Origin: Sorghum bicolor
Lineage: Eukaryota; Streptophyta; Magnoliopsida; Poales; Poaceae
DNA: 64,000 nt
Direction of reading: 5' to 3'
Assembly (NCBI RefSeq): GCF_000003195.3
Contig: NC_012876.2
Span: 59,948,407 to 60,012,406, forward strand
Shown piece after piece: positions 43,960 to 55,640 of the stretch. A program made the translations under genes and the position numbers. Position 1 is the stretch's first letter. The number at the start of each line of letters is the position of its first letter. Under the pieces are notes generated by a model. The model saw nothing but the letters and a program-made list of their open reading frames with translations, was not told the origin of the DNA and ran no database searches.

Positions 43960-46490
43960 GCTTAATTAAACTATTAAATAGTAATTAGTCGTAACAGCAA
44001 GCAATATCCAGCAGTTAAATAGATGCTTATGAGTCGCCACTTGAGTATGCGTCTATGCAATGGCCTCCCTCATACGGCCATACACCTCTGATAGAGAGGT
44101 ATCAGATATGTCTGCCGGCCAATCATGCATACACGTGCAGATCAATTGGGGTTCTAATCTACTTACTGTCCACCATCTTGAACCTTTGACCGGTCCTATG
44201 CTATTACTTTGGTGTATGCGTGCAGGTAACTCTAGCTTAATCTAATTATTTATATGTATGTATCCACTGCTTACCCTAGCGCTAGCTAGTGCATCCTAAT
44301 ACTGACAAATTTGACCACCCAATCAGAGCCCCGTGCAATCAGCTGCAACTCATTGATGTTCACATTTTAACTACCCACAAGGCCAGAGGCTCTTACTTCT
44401 TCCGAAACACAACACAAACCTGTTCCTCTCAGATCAAATGTGTCATATCAGCCCAATCGCCTCCGTTGCCAGCTAACAGCCAACGAAACCATGTAAATGA
44501 ACACTCCACTAAAGCTATGGGGTTGGATTCCTTTTCTGTGTAACAAAAATGACGCATATCATGATACTAATAATACTTGCAAACGTACTAATGGCATGCA
44601 CTCATAAAGCTGAACAATATTGCTTTAGGATGGTTCCAATCTTTTAATCCTCAACACCAACCACTTCAACTGGTTACACGTCCACAACAGAGTGGGCCCT
44701 TATCCCTAAAGAAACAGAGTGGGCCCTTCACCATACTCCGAAAATTAGATAACAAATTCCATTACTAACTTACAATTGCACGTGGGTCTCTATTCACTAA
44801 AGATTTGGTATCTAAGATGAGTTAGAGAATGCAAATTTCGCAGATAACTACAGAATTCATGAGGACATGATTGTTTCTCCATCCATCATTTCCCCCCTAT
44901 AGGTGGTCTGCTACTTTGCTTGCCCATAGGAAACCAGGGCTGTGGTGATGTGTTACCACAGATTGGTTGCCTTCATATTTTAGCTTGCTATGAGCCTATG
45001 ACAATGTACTGGAGTAACAAACTACTGTTTCCATGATATGTTGCAATTATTTATTTGGTTCAATTTGCATGTTGCTCTTAAATTTTGGATCCTGAAGTAC
45101 TGACGTACAGCATAATGAATATAAAACTTATAAACAAATAGGAAGAAGAAAGCTTTACTTTAATCAAACCAAAAGAAAATTATGCTTATGCTTATGGACC
45201 CTGCAGGCCAATCCACAAACAAGTAGGTGTCTGATCAACCATCAACAAAAGATGCTGATTTATGAGTTGTGCATTAGCTTTTGAATGATGCAGAAAACAG
45301 TGAAATAGAAGGCCATTTCCGTTATTGATAAAAAAAATCCAAAATTGAGAATATTTATTATACTGCCTTATAGGGAAAGTAAAGAAATGTTTGTTTCTTT
45401 ACATTTACAGGTGATGCTATAGCCTAGTCAATATAAATGAAAATACATAGGCGACTAAAATAACCAGTAAAGTAAAAACAACAAAAGGATCAGCTTTCTC
45501 ATCAGAATTTAATCAACAGGAACCAGCTAAGGGAAAAGTTTAGATTAGGAAAAGGCATCATTAATTATGCTCCGTTTGGTCTACAGCGCAATTTAGTTGG
45601 GAAGAGGAGAATGATAGTAAAGGCTAAATACATGCCACTGGTGTGGCAGGTAGTCACAACTGATCATTTCATTTCCTTTATATACTTTCATTAGTCTGGA
45701 AAGTGGCACACTTGCTGTGGGCAAGCTTTATCATTATTTCTGCAAATTGCCAAGCAGAAGCACCACAATTTACATAATGAGCAGTGTGGCCTCCATAAGG
45801 TTCTAACTAAATAAACTAACTGGTGTTAGTACTTAGTACTACAATAGCACCAAAAAAACAGCAACATTGAATAAAGCTAATATTTGTGGTGGTCTAGGCA
45901 GCCTAGTAGAGTAGAATAAATATCATCAGAGGTCCACCTGTTTAGCCATATAGGTGGTACACAAACTTGATGGGAAGTGATTATCTAATTCTAATATAAT
46001 CATGTGATCCATCTCAGAAACAAAATGCAAAGCTTCTAAACATGTACTTAGAGATGACAACAACATAGAAAACATAAATTTTGTTCAGCACATTTTGATA
46101 TTTCTGTCCATACTGAACTAGCAAAAGGAGGTGAGATTAACATAACTTGCATATGAGTAAAGTTTATCAGAAAATGGGTGTTTAGGGAGATGGCTCAGCC
46201 TCTCTCCTTGTATTTTTTCCCTCCTCTTGATGAAATGGCAACAAGCTCTCCTGCATCCGGGAAAAGAATGTAAAGTTTATCAACTAATAAACAATCAACA
46301 AAAAAACTATAAATAATTTGGAGTGTTACATCGTTGTCATTTAACCACTTTGGAAGGAATCTGAAGCAGAATACAGAGTTAAATGAACATGAAAGGAGTG
46401 GAACAACCATGATTAAAATAATTGAAGTTGTAATCCATTAGGGAGACCGCGATGAATTAATTATTCAATATACTAAGCTACTCACATCAT
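43960..46490. other. Long upstream region of the LBD gene
   Basis: No gene with support. AT-rich DNA, several short frames without domain. It may hold the 5' exons of the unidentified minus-strand gene and the LBD promoter. Confidence 0.4.
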
Positions 46491-46500
46491 TAGCTAGTCT

Positions 46501-46510
46501 CTATAAATAG
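46501..46510 (+). promoter_or_regulatory. TATA box of the LBD gene
   Basis: CTATAAATAG, 94 bases before the ATG; a textbook plant TATA box. Confidence 0.75.
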
Positions 46511-46594
46511 CAGAGAATGATGACCCCATGATTCAGAGCATTCACATCAAGAGTAAGAATAAGACTAACAACAGCATCAACAAGAAGATCAAAG

Positions 46595-47667
46595 ATGACA
46601 GGCCTTGGCTCACCATGTGGTGCGTGCAAGTTCCTACGGAGGAAGTGTGTGAAGGGGTGTGTCTTCGCTCCATATTTCAGTCATGAGCAAGGGGCTGCAC
46701 ACTTTGCTGCTATACATAAGGTCTTTGGGGCTAGCAATGCCTCAAAGCTCCTAATGCATCTCCCGATAAGTGACCGCTGCGAGGCTGCAGTCACTATGTC
46801 ATATGAGGCACAGGCTAGGCTTCAGGATCCAATATATGGCTGTGTTGCTCACATCTTTTCTCTGCAACAACAGGTAAGCAGATTCTACATTAGCACTCAT
46901 TTCCAAAATTAAAGTTATGCATAAATGAGGTGTTTGGTTCACATTCAATATACAAAGGGGAAATGTCACTCGAGCAGTCAAGCTGCAGCCTCACAGAAAT
47001 GTGATATAGTTTGGCAAATGTTGAAAACTATAAGCTGAAATAACACTCATAACAAACTTAACTGTAGCATGAAAATTTTTTGGATTATCATATAATTTCA
47101 TTAATGCAGGTAACCATTAAGTGTGATGATATAATAGTCATATCTTCCTGTCTTATGAGACTGCTGCTTCTTTATTTTTTTTTTTATAATGCATAAATTT
47201 AAGTATTCTTGGTTATTTAAAAAAGCTCTACCTATCGTAATAATTCACACTGCAAGGAAATCAACACTTACAAGTGTATTACGTGTGACATTTCATAGGT
47301 GGTCAGTCTGCAAGCAGAACTAGAGTCTTTCAAAGCTCTAGCAACACAAGGATATGGAGATGGATCCTTGCCACCAAACCCTCAGAAAGAAAACTGTGAA
47401 AGATTAGCACCTTACATTCAAGATGGGCAGCTCGTTTTTCACCCAACAACGGCAAACAATTCTTCAGTAAAGAGTGAGAGGCAGTTATACTTTGCAAATG
47501 ACTGCTTCACATCAGCGTCAACTCAACATTCTGAAGGTTATGAGCAAGATTTATGCATGCCTGACTACTACAACAATAGCAATCCTTCTTGCACCACGCA
47601 AGGGAGTGGGTATCATGATATGGATGACCTTCAGTCAGTAGCCTTTGCCTATCTGCATGAAGCATGA
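46595..47667 (+). CDS. Class I LBD transcription factor, CRL1/RTCS-like
   Basis: Two exons, 46595-46873 and 47299-47667, joined in phase 0 across a 425-bp GT-AG intron (CAACAG|GTAAGC to TTTCATAG|GTGGTC), the usual intron position in LBD genes. The product is 215 residues. The LOB domain has the C-block Cys-x2-Cys-x6-Cys-x3-Cys (C8, C11, C18, C22: [17 protein letters not shown]), the GAS block ([17 protein letters not shown]) and a [10 protein letters not shown] motif followed by the leucine-zipper-like [18 protein letters not shown], so it is class I. The close resemblance to rice CRL1/maize RTCS ([19 protein letters not shown] start) and the C-terminal [12 protein letters not shown] suggest an auxin-responsive regulator of shoot-borne root initiation; subgroup naming is from recall. 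Nuclear. Confidence 0.93.
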
Positions 47668-48107
47668 CAAAACGAGGCATTTGATAGCTATTGTACAAGT
47701 TTGAACAGTTTTGGTAACAATATCTTACAGATGTCAATCAAATTTTCTAGCATGGGCACTGTGTTACTGAAGAAGCTGTGTGTTGATGAACTCATAATTA
47801 AAACATCAAGCTGCACTTTTGTAGTTTAGCAATCCTAGTTTCTGCGTGCTGAAGCCCTGCAGAAGAATTAAATTGAAATCATTTTTCGGTTAGAAACACA
47901 TCATTTGGTGCAGCTAAATAGAACATCGAAGATAAATAGACAGTAATGGTACTGCATTTCAGTTTGTTATGTGGAAACCAGATGGTTCTTGAGTGTATAA
48001 TTGTAATTTTAGTGCTTGTACTGAACATCTGTTGGACTCTGTAAGCAAGTATTTTAGCTATTTGTTATCCTTCTTTTTTTCCCAAAAAAGATAACAATGG
48101 TGCTAAT

Positions 48108-48576
48108 CAATGTTTTCAGGTCGTCCGATTAATCGCAATTAATCGCGATTAATCGTCCTGGTCGGTCAGGTCGACCAGAAACCTGGTCGTCCGATTAGTC
48201 ATCCACTTATCGCGATTAATCGTCTGATTAGGACATGGACGACCAGGTTGTGTGCTCTGTTTTTGGGCTTTTTTGACTGGGCAGATATGTGGGGGGTATG
48301 GAGATGCTGTTGGTTGTCCCAGTTCTCCAGAAATAGTTAAGAAGGAGATGTTGGTTTACATCAAAAAGAGTTGAAGATGAAGAGGAATGTTGGTTTACAG
48401 TAATGCAGTCTTGATGCTTCCTTTATTGTGTAAAATATAGTGTATATATAGAGGTATATATATATATAGGTCGACCAGCTGATATGCCTGGACGACCAGG
48501 GACGCTGATTAATCGTGATTAATCGCCTGGTCGGTCCCAGATCGACCAGGATCGACCAGCCGACCAGAAAACATTG
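48108..48576. mobile_element. hAT-type element packed with iterated motifs
   Basis: 469 bp from CAATGTTTTCAGGTCG to CGACCAGAAAACATTG, terminal inverted repeat CAATGTTTTCWGGTCG, flanked by exact 8-bp GTGCTAAT (48100-48107, 48577-48584). Within 120 bp of each end are many copies of GGTCGACCAG/CTGGTCG and GATTAATCG/CGATTAATC, both self-complementary or nearly so. No coding capacity. Confidence 0.9.
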
Positions 48577-48584
48577 GTGCTAAT

Positions 48585-49640
48585 AAAGTATGCTTACATG
48601 GACTGAAAAATCAAGAACATTATGTAAGCCTGAACAAAGGGGAACTGATGGCGGACTCAAGTTTTTTTTCCAGAACAAAGTCTCTTCAAGTGAAAGCTAT
48701 AGAACCTTGTAAGCTAGTGATAATAGGATCAGTGAAATCCGTGCTTACATACATGTCAACATCATTTCTCATTTAGTGTTACCTGCAGCAACAACCCATA
48801 ATATATTTAGTCTGGTCTTTTTGCAGGATATTTAGTAATTGGACCTTTTATCAGAGCACAAGCCATGTACATCACCTAGGATAGGCCTTTTTTATTGTTT
48901 ATGTTATGCAAAAGTCACCCAAGTAAGTTACAGATTTTGAGAAGAAAACCAAAGAAACAATACAAGACAGGCCTTTTGGTTCTCTTTAGAGGACGTGAGA
49001 GAAAAAAAGTGGGCCCAGGTATACACTAACCATAACAGTGCGCAAAACACCTGGGAATCTCGTTTCACACTAGCAGCGTCGAGCAGAATAATAATTAAGC
49101 AGGCAATGGCAGATATACCTAGTTGTCAGACAACTATTCTACGGGTCTGATCAAGCATATCCTCGAACAGGTGTTTGGCGTGGCCGGTGTAAAACTAGCA
49201 CCAACGCAGCAAATGCAATGCAGCATCGTTGGATCGCAATGTCTCCGTGGGAGTGAGGTCGCGCGTTACCTGGTGGAGAGGAAAGTCTCGTTTCGGCGTC
49301 GGGGCTGGAGACTGCGTTGCTTGGTCGCGGGAGGGCTTCCCCCTCCCCGGCGGCGTCCATCGCCGGAAAAACGGAGGCGGAAGCGCTCCGCCGCGCAGAA
49401 CAAATGGAACTCCTTCTCCAATCCAATTGAAAATGGGCCGCAATGTAACCGGCACGCGATGGGCCCAGCCCTCGTAGCTACCACACAACCCGAAAACAGG
49501 CAGGCAGGCCCGCCCGCCCGCGGGCCCAATGTCGGTTTCGATTTGGGCCCACTCACTCCGGCCCCCATCGCGTCGTCTTGCTCCGGAAGGACGGAGGAGG
49601 CGCACCAAGCTTTTCATCAGATCTCGCCGCCCACCCGCAC
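48585..49640. other. Intergenic DNA and promoter of the SNARE gene
   Basis: No gene. From about 49200 the DNA becomes GC-rich, as expected for the promoter and leader of the SNARE gene; long frames on both strands here (49123-49809 plus, 49195-49671 minus) arise from GC content. Confidence 0.5.
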
Positions 49641-49717
49641 CGGCAGGCAGGCAGGCAGGCTCCATCGGCATCTTCGCGCACCCGTGAGAACTCTTCCGCG
49701 GGTGGAGGTCGCGTCCG

Positions 49718-52504
49718 ATGAACTCGAGGAGGTCAGGATCTTTAATTGCCCAACCCTAGCTAGCAAATCCCCAGGCCATGATCTATCTATGTATCTCGAC
49801 TGTTATTAGTGGGTATTGGCTACTGGATAGCTCGAACCATTCCGCGGTTTTTTTTTTTACTTACAGGTTCGATGCGCTTGCTTGATGTCATAATAACGTG
49901 AGCTTGGGTGTTTAGGAATGTGGCGTTTTTGGGATGAAAGATATGTGGTGTTGGTGCCAAACGACTGCGCTCATGCAAATCTGTATAGTTGATACCGTTC
50001 GTTGCACCGTCTGGTGGATCATGTTACCCATACCTTACCTGCTGAGTACTATCTGCTGCGCAACACTTGTCCCTTTGTGCCTGGGGAAGGAAATCCCATT
50101 GTTCTTGTGGCGTGTCAGCTAATTTCCCCAGTACTAGTGTTTGGTGTTGCCGAATTATGAATTTAATGCCGTTTACACCTCTGGATGCCCAACTTTAGCA
50201 GCGAGTTCTTTAGAATCAGTAGATTGCCACATCTATGGCTTCTTTGTCCATCAATCATGCATGATCCTTTCTCCAGGGGACAGGGCAGCCAGACAACCGG
50301 TTTAGTCTTATGACTCATTTTCATTGAACTAATTCAAAGCTAAATGCTGTGTAATGCTGTGTTTTTGTTTGCACCTCCTAGCAGAGCATGGCAGTAGTGT
50401 AGGATATGACAATCTTCAATTTCATCCCGTTACTAAGTTAAGCCTGACTGGTCATGGTGTCTCGTTTTACTTGCAGATGGATGGTTGCATTTAGTTCTGG
50501 CAGTGTTTGTAAATGTTGTGTTTTCATTAGCTTCTTATATTTTCCCAACACTAGTCACTTTGCAAGGCAGAGGCGATACTAACTAATTGCACAGGCATAC
50601 TCATTCAGACTGTTACTGTCCCTGGTCTTGGTATACTGGTAGCTTAACTTACCTACTGAAAATTGCTTTGCATTGCGAAAGGGCCTCTAGCCTAGTGGTT
50701 AGAGCACCTGAGTAGCATCCAGCAGGCCTGGGTTCGACTCCCCGTGGGAGTGAATTTAAACAGGTCTGCACTAAAATAAAATAAAAAATAGGCTGGGGTT
50801 TCCTCTGCTGACTTTGGTCAAAAAATTTCTTTGCATTCCTTCCGTTTAATTGGTGAATTGCAGTCTAGTAGTAATTCAAGAAAATCAGCGGAGCAGCAAT
50901 TAGCAAGTGCTTGCATACAGCCTTCCCGTTTCCTCATTGGACTGTAGCTCATCCTTATTTTTCCAATTTACCATTCTTTCCTCTTAATTTCATTTATAGG
51001 TTTTGTGATAATGTCTTTGTACAAAATTACCTTTTTTCCATTAAAGATCTAAGGAAAAGGTGTGGTTACATACCATCTATGTGAAATTTGACAAGATCCA
51101 TAAGATGTGGGGCTAGGCATTTATAAAATGCCCTATTTTATACAAAAGTGAGAAAATAATAGACAGATACCATGAAAAACGACTACTTTGTCCTATATTC
51201 CTTATGCAGTCATTGGAAGTACAGACAACCAATAGATAATTCCACTACTTTGGTTGTTAGCAAAACCATAATGATGCCATTTATCCATTTTTGTTCTCTG
51301 CAGGGACTTCCGCAGCCATAGAGCTGCTTTATTTGATGGCATTGAAGAAGGTGGGGTGAGAGCTCCAGCTTATTCTTCTCGTGAAATTCATGAGCATGAG
51401 AATGATCAAGCTATGGACAGTTTGCACGATAGGGTCAGCATTCTCAAAAGAGTATGTATGCTGTACTTTCCTATCTTTGCAGACCATTTCAACATTTTGT
51501 TGGGTTCAGTGGACCTGGCAGAACCTTAGTATCTTATTAAAAACAGAAAAGCAAAGTGCCACAATGTTGAGTATGCTAATAATTGGAAATATTTGAAACA
51601 GATTTCTTTAATGTTGATAAATAAATAAACTTATGCTACATCCTCCAAAAGGAAAGATGAGATTATTTGTCAATTTGATAGACAGATGTTGAACAGAATT
51701 AGCAACTCCTGACAAATTACTAATTTGTGTACAAAGATCTTTAAGGTGACTATAAAGCAATAGTTTCGCAGTTGGAATTTTCATATAATTCATATAGGTA
51801 TGCTAGTACTGAAGATCTTTATATATACCATTTTGCAGTGTTTCTGCCATAGGGATCGACTTAAGATTACTTTCTATCTGGTGTTTCATGTATACAATCA
51901 GTAAATTGATTAAGTAAAATTAAAATGTCATCTTCCTATTTGGGTGTTATAGTGTTTGCAGAGCACATTAAATTGCAACAGTAAAATTCAACGTTTCCAT
52001 CTGGGATTTATGCATACAGTGATACTGGTCGTCATGTTTAAGTTTTGTGTGTTCTATTCTACTCTGTTTCACACATTTTATTGATGCCATTTTGAGTGTT
52101 AGTTATATTGTGATTGTGCTAAGTTTTTACTGAATCTATTGTATGTTCAGTTGACTGGTGATATACATGAAGAAGTGGAGAATCATAACCGGATGCTGGA
52201 TAGAATGGTACTAGTTTCCTTCCTGCAACACACTTTGTTGTTGTCAATAAAACCCTGATACATTAATTTCTGGTTCAGGGTAATGATATGGACGCTTCGA
52301 GAGGATTTCTTTCCGGGACGGTGGACAAGTTCAAGATGGTGAGAATTTCTGTATCTGTAGGTCATCTTCTCCCTCCAGTACCCTGTTTTTTCTCATTATA
52401 ACTTCACTTGACAGGTTTTCGAGACGAAATCAAGCCGCAGGATGGCAACCATGGTGGCGTCCTTCATTGCTGTCTTCTTGCTCATATACTACCTTACCAA
52501 GTAG
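49718..52504 (+). CDS. Bet1-like Qc-SNARE
   Basis: Five exons: 49718-49731, 51304-51451, 52151-52207, 52279-52338 and 52415-52504, all with GT-AG borders and consistent phase, giving 122 residues, the length of Arabidopsis BS14a/Bet11. The product runs MNSRRDFRSHRAALFDGIEE, a SNARE helix (DRVSILKRLTGDIHEEVENH, NRMLDRMGNDMDASRGFLSG), TVDKFKMVFETKSSRRM and a single C-terminal membrane anchor (about 102-119: TMVASFIAVFLLIYYLTK). It acts in ER-Golgi vesicle fusion as a tail-anchored Qc-SNARE. The tiny first exon, encoding MNSR plus two bases of the next codon, is followed by a 1572-bp intron that contains a SINE. Confidence 0.95.
50675..50828 (+). mobile_element. tRNA-derived SINE (Au-like) in the SNARE intron
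   Basis: It starts near GAAAGGGCCTCTAGCCTAG with an A-box-like TAGCCTAGTGGTTAGAGCAC and an exact B box GGTTCGACTCC (consensus GGTTCGANNCC) at about 50731-50741. A body with AGGCTGGGGTTTCCTC and a T/A-rich tail follow. Direct repeats CTTTGCATT flank it (50666-50674, 50829-50837). The layout matches Au SINEs of grasses. It lies in the sense orientation in intron 1 and is not a functional tRNA: the anticodon arm does not fold. Confidence 0.85.
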
Positions 52505-54480
52505 CAGCATGGCTGTTCTGGCTTTAAGGTTGCAGCCCCCCCTGTGTGTCGCTGCGTGTGATGATGTATATTGCCTGATTGTATGGTCCCATTTTTTCAC
52601 ACTTGATGACCAGAGCGTTGGTTCTCAAAAGAAACGGAGCATTGGTGGATTTGGGGATTGTGAGGTGATGTGTGCAGTGTGCTGCTGTGATCTAATCCCT
52701 CACATGGTGTTTTCCAGATATACATGGGTGTACATCGCTGAAGCCACCTGGGGCTGGTAAATGTTGCGTAACTTTGTGAACCGCAAAAGATATGCGATGA
52801 CTTACCATCGTTGTTGCCGCATTTGTACCAAATTCTTTCTGTTTTTTTACTTCATGTAATCATTTGTGCTCCTGCTGGGAATTCGGGTATCTGGCATCGG
52901 ATTTTTCTGCCGGAGATGCAGCCTGTCGAAGGACTGTAGAAGGTGCAAGTGGGTGCAGAAATCCCAAATTTGACTTTGGCGCGGTGAGTGAATCGAACCT
53001 GAACCTGAACCTGGTTTTGTCTAATGCATTCCTCTGACGCAACCAGCATTTTGGTGGCGATGCCGTGTTGTTTTGCCTAGGAGCATTTTGCCTTCCCCTT
53101 CACTGTGATTGCGACTAGACATTCATGCTACTGTAGTAGTGTAACCTGCGCCTAACCAGACGACTCCAGGCTGCAGGAGATGCAAGTTTTGCTGTGTGTT
53201 AGGCTACCTTGACCAAACCTTAAATAGCACATCTACTGTGTACATGTGTTAGGCACCCATCTCCCTGTACATGACTGCTGGCAGTCTCAAAACTAAAGAC
53301 TACTGGGAAAGGGTTAAATTAGCTTTGATGATGCAAAGCAACACATCGCATGCCCGGGGAGGGAAGATGAATTTTACTACTTGTGCTTATCCTAATCCAA
53401 AGGCCTTAATAAAAGCGACGCCGTGAAAGGAGCACTTGTGTGTACGGTGTACCTTGAGGCTCCAACTGACGCCATGCTGCACAACCAAGACAGACAGCAA
53501 CTCCACTGAAACAACAGCACCCAGCACCGTGAAAAAAAGAAATAGCTATCTTGTAGTACTGTGGCCTTGCACTAACCATGCATTCCCTCTCGCACTCTCA
53601 CAAAGCGTGTGACGTTTTTGGATAATGACATGATCTCAAGTACAAAAAATGAATCGTGTGATAGCTAGATTTTCACTTAAGATATCATTTTACTAGGAGT
53701 AAATTAGAAGGGAAAAAAAGACATATAACACAAAATATATGTCATATTTAAACATGCATGACACTAGCTAGTTCTATCTACACCAGATCGCCAAATTTAA
53801 AACTACTCGCTTGCTACTTTATATATATAAATATACAAAATACAAAAGAAAAGGAAGACATGTGTATAGTAGTAGCAGAGCAGCAGCTCTAGATGTAGTT
53901 GGATTTGTGCTTCTTTTGACGTACGCGTGTCGTGCCAACGGAGCTTGGTGCTTATCTTAATCTATCTAATCCGAGGGGGGATTAAGTTAAAAGCTGAAAG
54001 GGGAGGAGGCGTGACAGCAGGATCATCGTCTCCGACGACCCCTCTTGCAGCTTGTACTGTTGCGCAACTTGTGCATATATATGCATGGACCACCATTAGC
54101 CACACACACTACAGGAATCTGTGCGCATTTTATATATGATGAGCACGCAGCTGTCTGCTGTCATTAAAGATCACTAACACGTCTTTGATCTCCTTTCACG
54201 CATCATTAGGAGCTTTATATGGGCTGTTGCCACTAAACTAATCATTCACCTCGTGTTGTTGCCCTTTGCTCTCTCATCATCTCATATATTTGTGCTAGCT
54301 GCCCCGGCGCCGATGTATATGTGGTCCTATATAATCCATCCAACTTAGCTAAAGTACTCCTACACTACACTAGGGCTAATAATAAGAGTACTTGGAGATG
54401 TACCAGAACTTTATAAACTACCCAATATATTAGTATATATTACTGTATTTTCTTTCCTGGGGTTGGGGTGTTTGTCATCA
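52505..54480. other. 3' flank of the SNARE gene and intergenic DNA
   Basis: 3' untranslated region probably to about 52850. Beyond that no gene seen; several short frames without domain. Confidence 0.5.
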
Positions 54481-54489
54481 CTAACGACG

Positions 54490-55640
54490 CAGCAAGTAAA
54501 ATTCTGGGGTACCCACGCACACGTACGTACAGTGCAAGACCGTTAGTTGAAAACCTCATATTATCCATCACTACTAGAAACTAGAATAACCCTGTGTGTT
54601 TAAAAACTGATAGAAAATTTCGAATCCCGACAAAAAAAATATTTTCCAGTAGTGCATACAGAAACCATTTTTAGCCTGGACAGTGGGTCCGTCCTCAACT
54701 CAAATCTGTCCTTTTCCTTTATGTTCAGAGTAGGAGTAGAAAAATAATCCAGTTTAGCCGTCGGAGGCTGATAAAAAAAAAACATTTTCAGTGAAGAAAT
54801 TAAGATTCTTTCAAGTGATTGGACGGATGCTTGGATATATATACAAGCATTTTTATATATCATATATGAATCCGACCAGACAAGCCATCTCTTGAAGTAA
54901 AAAACAAAGTTTGCGTCCGTTGTGCAGGGTTGACATCTGATCCGGATCCAGCAGTACGGATGATCCGGATCTTAATTTTTTCCCCAATGAAGCATTAGTT
55001 TTATCAAGTAACTGTATTTTTCTAACACAAATTAAGGGCCTCAAGGAAAAGGCCATTCATGTTCCATGCATGACAATCCACAAGTCGACATAGCAAGTAC
55101 GTATAGAATTTTGGGGTACCCACATTTACATGACCTTTAGTTGCAAACCTCATATTATCCATACATAAAACACAATTTTTTAACTTGAACACAGTTGGTC
55201 CTCTCAACTCAAATCTGTCCTTTTCCTTTTTTTGCTCAGAAGTAGGAGTAGAAAAATAACCCAGTTTAGCCGTCGGAGGCTGATTAAAAAACAATTTTCA
55301 GTTAAGAAATTAAGATTCTTTCAAGTGATTTGGACGCTAATGGATGCTTTGGATATATACAAGCATATATGTATCATATGATCCGACCACTGACCAGACA
55401 AAGCCATGCATCTCTGAAGCAATGCAAAACAAAGGTTCCGTCCGTTATGTATGGTTTGACATCCCATCCGATCCAGCAGTACGGATGATTGGATCTTAAT
55501 ATTTTTTTCATGGAGTATTAGTTTTATTCACTAATATAACTCTGTATTTTTCTAACACAAATTAAGGGCCTCAAGGAAAAGGCTATTATTCATGATCCAT
55601 GGATGCTTTATATATCCACAAGTCGACAATTAATAAATTC
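54490..55640 (+). repeat. Direct tandem duplication, about 0.5-0.6 kb per copy
   Basis: Copy 1 (about 54490-55085) and copy 2 (about 55097-55640) share landmarks: GGGGTACCCAC (54505/55113), CAACTCAAATCTGTCCTTTT, AGTTTAGCCGTCGGAGGCTG (54751/55263), GCAGTACGGATGAT and AAGGGCCTCAAGGAAAAGGC (55034/55564). The spacing changes from about 607 to 512 because copy 1 has an extra CACTA insertion. Divergence is perhaps 10%, with many small indels. No gene is evident in either copy. Confidence 0.85.
54569..54654. mobile_element. Miniature CACTA derivative, 86 bp
   Basis: Starts CACTACTAGAAACTAG and ends ATTTTCCAGTAGTG, with CAT at both sides (54566-54568, 54655-54657). The equivalent place in the second duplicate copy (about 55161-55165) is uninterrupted TTATCCATACA, which is the exact empty site. 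Confidence 0.88.

Noticed and set aside
46799..46981. Minus-strand frame across the LBD intron boundary
   Set aside because: Overlaps the conserved LOB domain exon; shadow only.
49195..49671. 158-codon minus-strand frame upstream of the SNARE gene
   Set aside because: Composition follows the GC-rich promoter; no domain, no splice context, and it overlaps the SNARE leader.
50681..50760. A tRNA gene
   Set aside because: A and B boxes are present, but the sequence does not fold into a cloverleaf and has a SINE body, tail and target duplications.
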